Positions 1-8,960 of a DNA stretch of 64,000 bases are shown here, one piece after another (within the stretch, counting starts at the first letter, position 1; each line of letters opens with the position of its first letter). Below the pieces are notes generated by a model. That model was not told where the DNA came from, did not search any database, and saw nothing but the letters and a program-made list of their open reading frames with translations. The position numbers and the translations under genes were made by a program. This stretch comes from Lineus longissimus (taxonomy: Eukaryota > Nemertea > Pilidiophora > Heteronemertea > Lineidae): assembly GCF_910592395.1 (NCBI RefSeq), contig NC_088311.1, positions 10,668,501 to 10,732,500 on the forward strand. Direction: 5' to 3'.

Positions 1-267
1 CCCGACGGATCATTTCCTTTTATCATGGGCCTTATTCTTGCTTTTTCAGGTCTAAGTGGAACAATGACTTCTACCAGTGGTCCAGTAGGATATTGTATGA
101 ATGATACAAAGCCCGACGGATCATTTCCTTGTATCATGGGCCTTATTCTTGCTTTTTCAGGTCTAAGTGGAACAATGACTTCTACCAGTGGTCCAGTAGG
201 TTATTGTATGAATGATACAAAGCCCGACGGATCATTTCCTTTTATCATGGGCCTTATTCTTGCTTTT
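1..267 (+). repeat. Tandem 111-bp units copied from the start of a monoamine oxidase exon and its splice acceptor
   Basis: The segment TCAGGTCTAAGTGG recurs at 46, 157, 1400 and 1511. The spacing is 111 bp, except where a 1,132-bp insertion separates the second and third. Each unit carries the first ~95 nt of the exon (codons for [10 protein letters not shown] then IMG), followed by a pyrimidine-rich stretch ending CTTTTTCAG, which is a good 3' splice site. The unit length is 37 codons and the frame stays open through every copy. The likely origin is recombination between the ATTCTTGCT inside the exon (coding for ILA) and the similar intron end. Whether these copies are ever spliced into mRNA cannot be told from the sequence. 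Confidence 0.85.
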
Positions 268-319
268 TAGCTCACCTCTTAGCAGAGGTGAGCTTATCCC
301 ATACCGTGGCGTCCGTCGT

Positions 320-360
<41 letters not shown>

Positions 361-1399
361 CGTCGTCCGTTAGCAGGGCACGTTTCGTAACTGTTAGAGC
401 TATTGAGTTGAAACTTGGTACACATGTACCCTTATGTAATGACACCTTGGAGACCGAGTTTCGGTCCGATTCGTTTCATGGTTTGGCCACCAGGGGGCCA
501 AACGTTAAAAGTGAAAATATGCAATATCTCCCTTAATAGTAGTCGGGAAATTTTGAAAAAAATATGGTAGGTACTTCTAGCAAAGGTGCATCATATATCC
601 TCCGGGTTTTTGATTTGATCTCCTTTTCAAGGTCACAGAGGTCAAATGGTGTAAATTGGCCATTAGGATGTAACGATGGCACGTTTCTAAACTGCAATGA
701 CTATTGATACCAAATTTGGTACACATTTACCCCTTAGTCAGGTGATCTCAGGGACCGAAGTTTGGTCCAATATGATTCACCACTTGACCACCAGGGGGCA
801 AAATCCAAAAACCTTAAAAATGTGATTATTCCTTAACTTCTTGCCCGATTGCCACCAATTTGATATCATGGGTACATCTAACCACCATACAGTATATGTC
901 ACACAGGTTTTTAATTTGACCTTCTTGTCAAGGTCACAGAGGTCAAATGGCGTAAATTCGCCGTCAGGCCGTAACTATGGCACGTTTCTTAACTGCAATG
1001 ACTATTGATCACAAATTAAGTACACATGTACCCCTTGGTCAGGTGATCGCAGGTACCGAAGTTTGGTGCGATCTGATTTGCCGTTTGGCCTCCAGGGAGG
1101 GGGCCAAATCCTAAATTCTTCAAAATGCCATTATTTCTAGTTATGACTTGCCCGATTGGCACCAATTTTATGTCATAGGTACATCTAATTCTAACAACCA
1201 TTCAATGTGTCATCCGGGTCTTCTTTGATTTGACCTACTTTTCAAGGTCACATAGGTCGAATGTACTGTAAATTGGCCATTTTGGGGAAATTGTAATTGC
1301 TTGGACCTACATCAAACCTAACACTACATGACACAATACCATGCTCTTTATCCATCTTTCCTCCACATGAGGTGAGCACAATGGCCCTGGCCATTTCAT
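268..1399 (-). mobile_element. Non-autonomous Helentron-like element, copy 1
   Basis: The element begins TAGCTCACCTC with a hairpin (GCTCACCTC, short loop, GAGGTGAGC) and then a CGT-triplet microsatellite at about 318-368. It ends with GAGGTGAGCACAATGG and ATTTCAT. The body is three diverged modules of about 300 bp, each starting GCACGTTTC and each carrying CACCAGGG and CAAGGTCACAGAGGTC. Near-identical copies lie at 30196-31342 and 50453-51600, and a shorter diverged one at 36620-37264. The flanking 111-bp units provide the empty site, which shows insertion between T and T with no target duplication. A terminal hairpin, subterminal inverted repeats, internal tandem modules and TSD-less insertion fit Helentron-associated (HINE/pearl-like) elements. 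It has no coding capacity. The long arginine ORFs across it come from the microsatellite. Confidence 0.8.
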
Positions 1400-1514
1400 T
1401 CAGGTCTAAGTGGAACAATGACTTCTACCAGTGGTCCAGTAGGTTATTGTATGAATGATACAAAGCCTGACGGATCATTTCCTTGTATTATGGACTTTAT
1501 TCTTACTGTTTCAG
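1400..1514 (+). repeat. Third 111-bp exon-derived unit and the proximal splice acceptor
   Basis: This is the continuation of the tandem array after the inserted element. It starts at the TCAGGTCTAAG junction and ends at the acceptor ACTGTTTCAG (1505-1514) of the exon retained by the gene. The frame is open into the following exon, so use of the acceptor at 1400-1403 would add 37 residues to the protein. Confidence 0.8.
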
Positions 1515-1659
1515 GTCTAAGTGGAACAGTGGTTTCTACCAGTGGTCCAGTAGGTAATTGTATGAATGATACAAAGCCCGACGGATCATTTCCTTGTATT
1601 ATGGGCTTTGTTCTGGCAGATAAATCCAAAGAATTGGCATCATTGTCAAAAGATGAAAG
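1515..1659 (+). CDS. MAO: MAO exon with [18 protein letters not shown]
   Basis: Acceptor GTTTCAG ends at 1514 and donor GTAAGT starts at 1660; the last codon AG|G is completed in the next exon. It codes for the DDTKP/MGFxLA region and ends LSKDER, as in vertebrate MAO (LTKEER). Its first ~95 nt are the source of the 111-bp tandem units upstream, so alternative acceptors are available 111 bp and more upstream. Confidence 0.9.
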
Positions 1660-4600
1660 GTAAGTTTACCAGCCTTACTAAACCCTACTATGGCAATTAA
1701 CCCCCCCCCCCCCACTCAGCAATTTTAAGGGGGGTCCAGGGCTTTTACCGATATTCCAAATTGATCTCCATTCCTCGACGATAGCCAACTAAATTTGGAC
1801 ACTGGCCAAAATAAAAGGAACCCGAGTTGAAAATATTTTGTAATGGTTCAAAAAAATTCATCCAAAAATCCTACCAAATAAGAACTTTTCCATGCTATGT
1901 ATCTAGTACAGTGAAAAGCACTATATAAAAACTCACTTTCATCTTCATTATTATTGGCATCGAAGTTTGCGGGATGTTTCCCAATACTATCCTTGACATT
2001 CACGACGCATTCCAACAAGAATGGAGAAAGCTTCGTCCTTGGGGTCATTACTCTCCTGTGACTGACGTCATGCGTTAAAAGTTACACCACGAGTACTGGA
2101 AAATCGATACATTCTTAAAGGCCTATGCCATTCAATAAAAGCATTTGAAATTTGTATTTGAATTTGCAAATGTCAAATTGTGTAAATAACTACTGAATAT
2201 AAATTTCAATTATGCCATTGCGTTGACAGATGTACAAATACTATGAATACCAAGTTTCAGCAAATTCATAGGCATAAAAACTATTGTATTGTGTATAACT
2301 GCATTTCTATTTTCCTGGAACACAAGTATAACGAACGCCGTACCCCTTTAAGAAATGTCAAGTGGATGACTTCAGGAGAGTTGGTACGAACTGATTTTTT
2401 CCATTTGTGACCCGTCACAGCAAAATCAGGTGCATGTCGCTCTGAGCTTGGCAGGTTGAGACGGACTGTTTGTTCATTTCTCTATTGTCTGCCTTTTGTG
2501 AAATACGAGCACACCTATTCTTCCATTATCTCCTGGTGTCATTTAGGATCATCTTCTGTGCGACATGCGCCTGGTTTTGCTGTGACGGGTCACATTTTGC
2601 TGGTTAATCATTGATGAAAGTCATTTGTTCTAACAAATTATTTCACGGAACATAGTAATAGTGCTCACATTGGCACAAAGCACAGTATAAACAATGCTCA
2701 GATTTTGTTTAATCACTGTTCCATGCTGTCCTTGAAGTCATACATGTAAGTGAAATACAGTAGAACCTCTCTACTAAGGACACCCTCGGGAGTGACAAGT
2801 GCTGTTCTTAATAGAGAGGTGTCCTGATTAGAGAGGTCAAATTGAATGGAAACGCCCAATTTGGGACTAAAACTAGTATCCTTAATAGAGAGGGTGTCCT
2901 TAATAGAGAGGGTGTCCTTAATAGAGAGGGTGTCCTTAATAGAGAGGGTGTCCTTAATAGAGAGTTGTCCGCTAAGGCAGGATCTACTGTATATGTCATT
3001 TTAGGAAGCGACGCCTCACTGACCACTACGTCAAAATGTTCAAGACGGAGGAAATGAGACACCCTGTAGGATATGAGGAGCTGAACTGGATGGAGGAGGA
3101 ATACAGCGGCGGTTGTTATGTCGGAGTGATGCCTCCAGGTGTCCTCACCTCATTTGGACCGTGAGTTAAAATCCTAGCCATGATCTGAATTGAGCAGCGT
3201 AGAAAATCAATTTAAATCCCAGAACTTCCCGAGGTCACTTCAAGGGACAATATATGCAGCATCTGGGCAGGCAAGATAAAGTTACACGAAGTTGCCAATA
3301 GGGGTCTCTCACATCTCAGTCGAAAGGATTCATGCTTGTACGAGGGATATATTTAGTGCGAAGTCTGACATGACCAAGGGCCCTTACTATGTATACTCTT
3401 CACTTGAAGATGGCCAAATTAGCCTCTCTGCTCCTGCCTATAGTCCCCCTTTAAGCTGTTGATAGAGAGGTTCTACTGTATGACCTTTGCCAGGTAGCGA
3501 TAGTGATAGTGATAGATGCAAGCACTGTTTATCATATATGCAGAGTCTCTGTAAACTTGTTAGTGCTGACCTGGCATTATCTTGATATTCTCCGTTAATG
3601 CCAATTTAAGATGTCCGGAAAATGTGCAGTTTCACTCCACAGGTTGATCAGTTACTTGGCAAGCTTGGCAGGACCCACTGACTGCAACTAGTGCAAGTTT
3701 AGAAAAAAAACAGCACTCGCCCAACGTGCTGTTTTTTGAATCCGAATTAAAGAAGTGATTGATTGTTTTTCAGTATGTTACGAGAGCCAGTTGGTAATGT
3801 TCATTTTGCCGGCACAGAGGCGGCTACAGTTTGGGCGGGATATATGGATGGTGCGGTACAGTCAGGAGAAAGAGCTGCAAGAGAGGTAAACAATCAAATG
3901 CGCTTAAAGTTACATTTTAAAACAATACACATTGAAACTTGTAGTGTGGCGCGTCAATATGTATGAAAAGAGTACTTTATTCTCAGTTTTAAACGACCAG
4001 TTCAGCGTGTAGTTTGTACAGCCCCTTTTCAACAATGAGACGGTCATAATTTAGCATTGCTATGAAGCTCAGGCCAATCTGGAGCGCTGGCCCCCAGTGT
4101 GTAATCTTAGCTTTGCCGCTCATTGAAGAAATGATGTCGATTTCATAGTGATTGGTCAGAATACCAGAATGATAACAATCCGGTTACGTCAGATCTGTCA
4201 ATTCATTGCGGAACTAGCCAATCCAGACAGAATTCGCACTTGCCTCTCTTCATGAGTGTGGCTATGCAGTATTGTAATCATGGATTGGGGCATGGCCAAC
4301 ACACTGGTCACTTAAAACCGAGAATAGAGTATTTTCACAGTGGGCATGCACAGGAGCTAGTTCCTATCTTGGTGATCTTCTTACTACGGGAAAGGCCAGT
4401 GGTGTTCATCTGCATAAAGTCTTGTGTCAGACTATAGCGGATATACTTGTTTTGACAAATTAAACAAATTTGTGATTTTTAACCAGTGTCATCCTTGGTT
4501 GCATTTTGGGTTAAAATGATCATTGCTGTGTTCCAATATGTTTTCTGATTACTCCAAAAATTGAGACTTGTAGACAGTGGATTTGAGTGTACCTCATACG

Positions 4601-5051
4601 TTACTGTGCCTACACTATCAAGAGCTCGAGGTCAAAATAAGGCAACTTCGATTTTTGGGAAAACAAATTCTTGACTCGCGAAAATATTCTGCTGCGAATG
4701 TGTCTATCGTTTGACAGTCACAAAAATTTTCTGTTCTACAGTAACTTTCCAATGTTATTGAAAACCGCCTGGATGACTGAAAGCATGCACCAGTAATGTT
4801 TGATCAGTACTCACTTCTTGCTTTTCTTGCTTTTTTAGATCCTCCACAAACTTGGTCGCATTTCCCAAGAAGAAGTTTGGCAAGAGGAAGCGCCCTCTAC
4901 AGATGTCCCACATACTCCAATTACCGAACTTGCCATCGAGAAGTTTTTGCCGTCCGTTGATTCTAATGTTAGATTCTTCACTGTGTTGTTTAGTGGTATA
5001 TTTCTGTGGGGTTTCTTTCGGTTCTTTGATGTAAGCTTCAAAGGATTTTGA
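1515..5051 (+). CDS. MAO: Monoamine oxidase (flavin-containing), 3' part: last four coding exons
   Basis: This encodes an outer-mitochondrial-membrane FAD enzyme that oxidatively deaminates monoamines. Exons are 1515-1659, 3005-3160, 3774-3885 and 4839-5051, all bounded by GT..AG with matching phases (2 nt carried, split AGG, split CCT, phase 0). The translation aligns with the C-terminal third of MAO A/B: DDTKP-like [15 protein letters not shown], then EEYSGGCY, where the cysteine corresponds to the residue that covalently binds FAD in MAO. Next come [19 protein letters not shown] (flavin-binding motif) and GERAARE. The tail has a proline-rich stretch and a hydrophobic segment ([15 protein letters not shown]) that fits the membrane anchor. 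The SGGCY cysteine argues for MAO over polyamine oxidases. The 5' exons lie before the window. Tandem copies of the first exon's start lie upstream. Confidence 0.93.
2115..2352. mobile_element. TIR element (AAAGGGGTAC.CCGTTCGT family)
   Basis: The left end CTTAAAGGCCTATGCCATTC is an imperfect inverted copy of the right end GAACGCCGTACCCCTTTAAG. The same termini bound a second element in the SCP2 intron (33369-33808). The interior is AT-rich with no ORF. It lies in a MAO intron. Confidence 0.5.
2406..2594. mobile_element. MITE with ~35-bp near-perfect terminal inverted repeats
   Basis: The ends TGTGACCCGTCACAGCAAAA and TTTTGCTGTGACGGGTCACA are inverted copies. The match continues through CAGG(T/C)GCATGTCGC with one or two mismatches. 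There is no ORF. It lies in the MAO intron between exons 1515-1659 and 3005-3160. Confidence 0.8.
2758..2989. mobile_element. TA-flanked MITE (CAGTAGAACC family) with amplified internal 18-mer
   Basis: The element starts CAGTAGAACCTCTCTACTAA and ends in the inverted counterpart ...CTACTG, with TA on both sides, which suits a Tc1/mariner-type MITE. The interior contains five consecutive repeats of a ~18-bp unit (TCCTTAATAGAGAGGGTG). Other copies are at 6285-6864 and 23640-23817, with a remnant near 10305-10338. Its right end is only 15 bp from the exon at 3005, so it overlaps the branch-point and pyrimidine-tract zone of that intron. Confidence 0.8.
3005..3160 (+). CDS. MAO: MAO exon with the covalent-FAD cysteine
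   Basis: Acceptor ATTTTAG ends at 3004 and donor GTGAGT starts at 3161. The exon codes for the segment ending [21 protein letters not shown], then VLTSFGP. The GGCY cysteine is the flavin attachment site in MAO A and B. Confidence 0.92.
3774..3885 (+). CDS. MAO: MAO exon with the flavin-binding [15 protein letters not shown] motif
   Basis: Acceptor GTTTTTCAG ends at 3773 and donor GTAAAC starts at 3886. The exon codes for [19 protein letters not shown]..., the conserved amine-oxidase segment that closes over the FAD. Confidence 0.92.
4839..5051 (+). CDS. MAO: MAO terminal coding exon with C-terminal membrane anchor
   Basis: Acceptor CTTTTTTAG ends at 4838 and TGA is at 5049-5051. The exon codes for [14 protein letters not shown], an acidic Pro/Thr linker, then a ~20-residue hydrophobic helix rich in Phe. 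Length and order match the MAO tail. A GATGTAAGC at 5028-5036 resembles a donor site, but the reading frame simply continues to a stop 15 nt later. Confidence 0.9.
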   Translation: MLHKLGRISQEEVWQEEAPSTDVPHTPITELAIEKFLPSVDSNVRFFTVLFSGIFLWGFFRFFDVSFKGF

Positions 5052-5165
5052 ATCGTTACCGTTACTTCTATTGTGTATTGATTGCTATTTTTAGTTGGCT
5101 TTAATGGGCTTTTTAGTTGCAAAAAACTGCCTAAAGAAAGATTGCTTTGAAAAGATATTCCATTT

Positions 5166-5450
5166 CAAAACTACCGTGTGTATTAATAAACGCCCTGTAT
5201 CAGAAATTCACTATCTGTTGTGGTGATGTCGTTCATGTAGATTTTAAACTAACAAAAATATTAATAAACTTTCTGTATACGATATATATCGGTTGAGCTT
5301 CTGGCTTGTGTCAGTTTAAAACTATCAAGAATATCAATGAACGCCCTAAGAAATTGACTATCTGTTGTACTACTGGTTCATGTAGATTTAAAACCAACAA
5401 GAGTATTATAAACACCATGTATAAGAAATTGACTGTCTACATGTATGTAT
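5166..5450 (+). repeat. MAO 3' UTR: four diverged ~72-bp tandem repeats with AATAAA signals
   Basis: The unit TTTAAAACTA(A/T)CAAGAATATnAAT..., followed by GAAATTnACTATCTGTTG and TTCATGTAGAT, recurs at about 5166, 5243, 5316 and 5387. Two copies contain AATAAA (5185-5190 and 5263-5268), so the repeat has duplicated a candidate polyadenylation signal. Which site is used is unknown. Confidence 0.65.
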
Positions 5451-6284
5451 TGGGCTGCTGAATTCTTGTAGATTTGCTGATGCAATGTTTGTGAGTTGAA
5501 CAGTATGCCTACTGGAATTGAATTCTATGAACTTTTGTATCATTTTGTGTAGAATTAGTGACGAACTTTGAGCACCAGCCATCAGAGTTAATCAGGTTTC
5601 AAAGTCATATGAATGCTACATTTAGATAGATTTTGCTATCACATTCCATGTTATTTCTATTTATCCTTTACTGTTAACACAGAAACATTCTTGGCCATTC
5701 GATTGGGGTTTTGTGAAATTGCAACTACGCCATACTTTTAATTTAGCATTTTGACAACCCCGTGACAATAATTTCGGTTAGAATTTCTTGAGTTTCTAGA
5801 GCCTGAAATATGGCTTGGAATTCTTTGAAGTTTGTTTTTTTTCTTTAAAAAGCGTCGCAACCAAACAGGAATGCTGAATTCACCATGGTAAACTCCGATT
5901 TTGCCACGGTGAATCTGAGATATTATTCGTAATGGACACCCCAACTCCCTTGTGACCTTACACACTGCGATGTCGTCTGGGATCTTAAAAGTCCTTCCAA
6001 CCCAGGAAAGCAACCGGTTCCCCACAAAGGGAATTTGTAACCTGTCATGGATTTGCTCTCTCAACCTACGACCAAGTGATTTCTGATTAATATCAAATCG
6101 TGTGAAAAATGCTTACCATGAAGTGGTGAAATGAGTTTCCAAGGCTGAAGGATTGGTTGAAGATGTAGTCTCATATTGTTTGACCAGGCTTGTTGTCGTA
6201 TGTGACCTGTTCTAGCAAGAGGAGATGGAGACTACCAAAATCTCCCAGATGCAGGACAACATCTTAACCTTAAATTTATTATTA
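5451..6284. other. Non-coding stretch downstream of MAO
   Basis: This is AT-rich sequence. The longest open frame (- strand, 5738-6064, about 108 codons) shows no recognisable motif and no splice or codon support. I see no gene here; it may be extended 3' UTR. Confidence 0.5.
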
Positions 6285-6864
6285 CAGTAGAATCTCTCTA
6301 TCAAGGACACCCTCGGGACTGACAAAGGATATCCTTAATAGAGAGGTGTCCTGATTAGAGAGGTCAAATTGAATGGAAACAACCCATTTTGGACCAAAGC
6401 TAGTGACCTTAACTCTTTCAGTGCCCAGGATTTGGGCATTTTTGGGCATTGTCACTACCCAAAATCTCACAAAAATAATTGAGATACACTCATCAAAATT
6501 CTTCAAAACCTTTGTCTTTACCTCCTGTTTCAATAAAACAGCAGTAATAAGTAGAGGCATACTAGGATTATGTTCTAAATTTGTTTGAGGGAGTGGTATT
6601 TTTGGCCGATTTTCACCATTTTTCACCTAAAATGAGGGGTGGCAAACCCCACCCCACCCTCTCAGTCGAAAAAATTATTCAATTTGGACGCCCCAGGCCA
6701 GAGAAACCATATGAACCACATTTGAGTAGCTGGGGACATCTGGTGTCGTCTGGAGGAACTAAAATACCTTAATATTTAGGACGTACATGTACGTCCTTGG
6801 CACTGAAAGAGTTAATAGAGAGGGTGTCCTTTAAGAGAGGTGTCCGCCTAGGGAGGTTCCACTG
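6285..6864. mobile_element. TA-flanked MITE of the CAGTAGAACC family, interrupted by a TTAA element
   Basis: The left part 6285-6408 and right part 6816-6864 together match the uninterrupted copy at 23640-23817, and both ends are flanked by TA. A 407-bp element with TTAA at both ends sits inside it. This gives a clear order of insertion: the TA MITE first, the TTAA element later. Confidence 0.8.
6409..6815. mobile_element. piggyBac-like MITE (TTAA target duplication) nested in another MITE
   Basis: TTAA at 6409-6412 and 6812-6815 flank inverted termini CTCTTTCAGTGCCCAGG and CCTTGGCACTGAAAGAG. Next to the right terminus lies the perfect palindrome GGACGTACATGTACGTCC (6779-6796). There is no transposase ORF. 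The TTAA duplication and termini fit a non-autonomous piggyBac-type element. Confidence 0.8.
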
Positions 6865-7033
6865 TATTGTTATCATTAGGTTAATTGTTGTTCCAACCCA
6901 TGAAATCATCCCTAGACAAGGTCACCGAAGAAGTTTCCAGGTAGAAGTAAAAGGTTTGGGTAGATTTCTCTTACTTTAACTCTCTTTTTCTGGTGAATAA
7001 ACTGTTTAAATTTGATTGGCAATTTTTATTATG

Positions 7034-7300
7034 TTCTTGAGTGAACTGGATGTGACTTTCGTCTTCTTCTATTCTTGAGTGAACTGGATGTGACTTTCAA
7101 AGAAAACTCGTCTGTTAATTGAAGTAGATGATTTGTTTGGATAAGGTACAGACCTTGTTTTGAGTAAACTGGATGTGACTTTCTTCTTTTTATATTCTTG
7201 AGTGAACTGGATGTGACTTTCATCTTCTTCTATTCTTGAGTGAACTGGATGTGACTTTCGTCTTCTTCTATTCTTGAGTAAACTGGATGTGACTTTCGGA
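7034..7300. repeat. Minisatellite, ~40-bp unit
   Basis: Six copies of TTCTTGAGTGAACTGGATGT, followed by GACTTTCGTCTTCTTCTA, run through this stretch. Two longer spacers (AGAAAACTCGTCTGTTAATT... and its copy) show that a larger composite unit was duplicated once. It is non-coding. Confidence 0.8.
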
Positions 7301-7581
7301 GAAAACTTGTCTGTTAATTGAAGTAGATGATTTGTTTGGACAAGGTACAGATCTGGTTTTTCGATTGCGTCTTCAGTGATTAGCCATGGACTTAGATGGA
7401 GCCTGATGATGTCCTATGGTAATATGTCCCACAGTTTTAAGGGAGTATAAAACAACCTCCAAGACACCGTTGATTGCACTCTGTGGGGAAACCATACAAC
7501 ACTTGAACACAATAATAATGACCAACTTTTCTCCGATATCTGTTTTCTTTGCAATTCACCGAGAACAAAGTTGGAAACATC

Positions 7582-7973
7582 TTAGCACCTTCAGCGCCCG
7601 TGTTTCACCCCCCAACAGCCCCTTTAAGAGATGGTTGCATAAGGTCTTTTGCAGTAACTTCTCCAAGACAAAGTCTTCTTGAATCAATAGAGTTATGTTA
7701 GCTATACTCCTTTACCATATTTTATTTTTGGTTGAAAAATGACCAAAAATGACCAAAATGACCACCTTTTCCAACACCCCCCGACCCCCTAAAAATTCCC
7801 AGTGTCGGAACAGCTTTATTTTGTTACTCAGTGGTTTGGTCTTTTCAGTTCCTACCTTACCCTGAAGATGGCGATGGCGTAGTTCTTTCATGAAGTCCAT
7901 GAGGCTCCGATAACAAGCTCAAAGAGGGGCGTTGGGCCACGTAGATCTACGTGGTTCGGCGCTGAAGGTGTTA
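7582..7973. mobile_element. Second piggyBac-like MITE with a terminal palindrome
   Basis: Inverted termini TAGCACCTTCAGCGCC (7583) and GGCGCTGAAGGTGTTA (about 7957-7972) are separated by ~370 bp without an ORF. Just inside the right terminus is the perfect palindrome CCACGTAGATCTACGTGG (7938-7955). The architecture is the same as the 6409-6815 element. The TTAA duplication is degenerate here. Confidence 0.65.
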
Positions 7974-8084
7974 GTGTGCTGCAGCTGTACTGTGGTATAA
8001 GAGAAACCATTAATGATTGCAATTGTCTCATTTTGTTAATATGCCTTGCAATGTCCGTCACCAAATGGTTCGGGCAGTCTTGCA

Positions 8085-8370
8085 TATGCATGATGCCTTG
8101 CAACACCAATTTCTTTTGAAAGTCTTAGGATACATGCCCTGCAACACCAAATTCAGGCTTTGGGAAGCAGGACGCCTTGCAACAGCAAATACTTTGGGAA
8201 AGGCATGGTTCGGGCAGTCTTACATGCATGATGCCCTGCAACACCAAATGTTTTAGGAAGTCTTAGGATACATGATGCCCTACAACACACCTTTCTTTGG
8301 GAAGTCTTAGGATACATGATGCTTCGTCACACCAAATGCTTTGGGAAGGCAGAGGATTGCATGATGCCTT
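8085..8370. repeat. Tandem repeat, ~55-70 bp, GCATGATGCCCTGCAACACC
   Basis: Five to six diverged copies of (T/C)ATGATGCCnTGCAACACC, AAATnCTTTGGGAAG and TCTTAGGATA are present. No open frame is shared between copies. Confidence 0.65.
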
Positions 8371-8439
8371 GTCTTGGAAGTCATTCGCATACTGAATGCA
8401 CAAGGCATCATTCAATCTGTACGCCCAGCAGTGAGGTCT

Positions 8440-8960
8440 CGACCAAGGCCAGTGTCATACGCCACATGTCGTCTGCTGTACAAATTGATTTGAGGTCCAT
8501 TCCAGCTATAAGGTCAGACCTCTGCACCTACAAACAGTTTAGACGGGGGGAGGGGGGGGCTCAGCTATTTTTCATCCACAACATACAGCTCTTCAAATTG
8601 ATATCGATTTGAAGTCTACTCCAGCCGAGGTCAGGACCTGTACATGCTGCAGCTACAGACAGAGCGAGAGCTTGGATGTTGGATGGGGGCACAACCGCTG
8701 TCCCATGTGTCATACGCCACCCCTCTGCTGTGCAAATTGATTTGAAGTCTATTCCAGCCGAGGTCAGGACCTCTACATGCTGCAGCTACAGACAACAGGC
8801 AGAGCTAGAGCTTGGACGTGGGGGGGGGGGGGCACAACAGCTGTCCCATGTGTCATATGCCACCCCTCTGTTGTACAGATTGATTTGAAGTCCATTCCAG
8901 CTGAGGTGAGAACCTCCACCAGTACATGCTGCAGCTCCAGATAGAACTTGGACGGTTTCA
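8440..8960. repeat. Tandem repeat, four copies of a ~130-150 bp unit
   Basis: Copies begin near 8450, 8590, 8703 and 8847 and share CATACGCCACCCCTCTGCTG, AAATTGATTTGAAGTC, CATTCCAGCCGAGGTCAGG and CATGCTGCAGCTACAGAC. G-runs (8538-8559 and 8819-8832) sit between units. It looks non-coding. Confidence 0.7.

Noticed and set aside
288-400. Arginine-rich open frames (also at 30192-30400 and 50341-50733)
   Set aside because: They are translations of the CGT triplet microsatellite inside the Helentron-like element, with no start context or conservation beyond the element.
7034-7300. CRISPR-like repeats
   Set aside because: The eukaryotic context, variable units and absence of unique spacers or cas genes make this an ordinary minisatellite.
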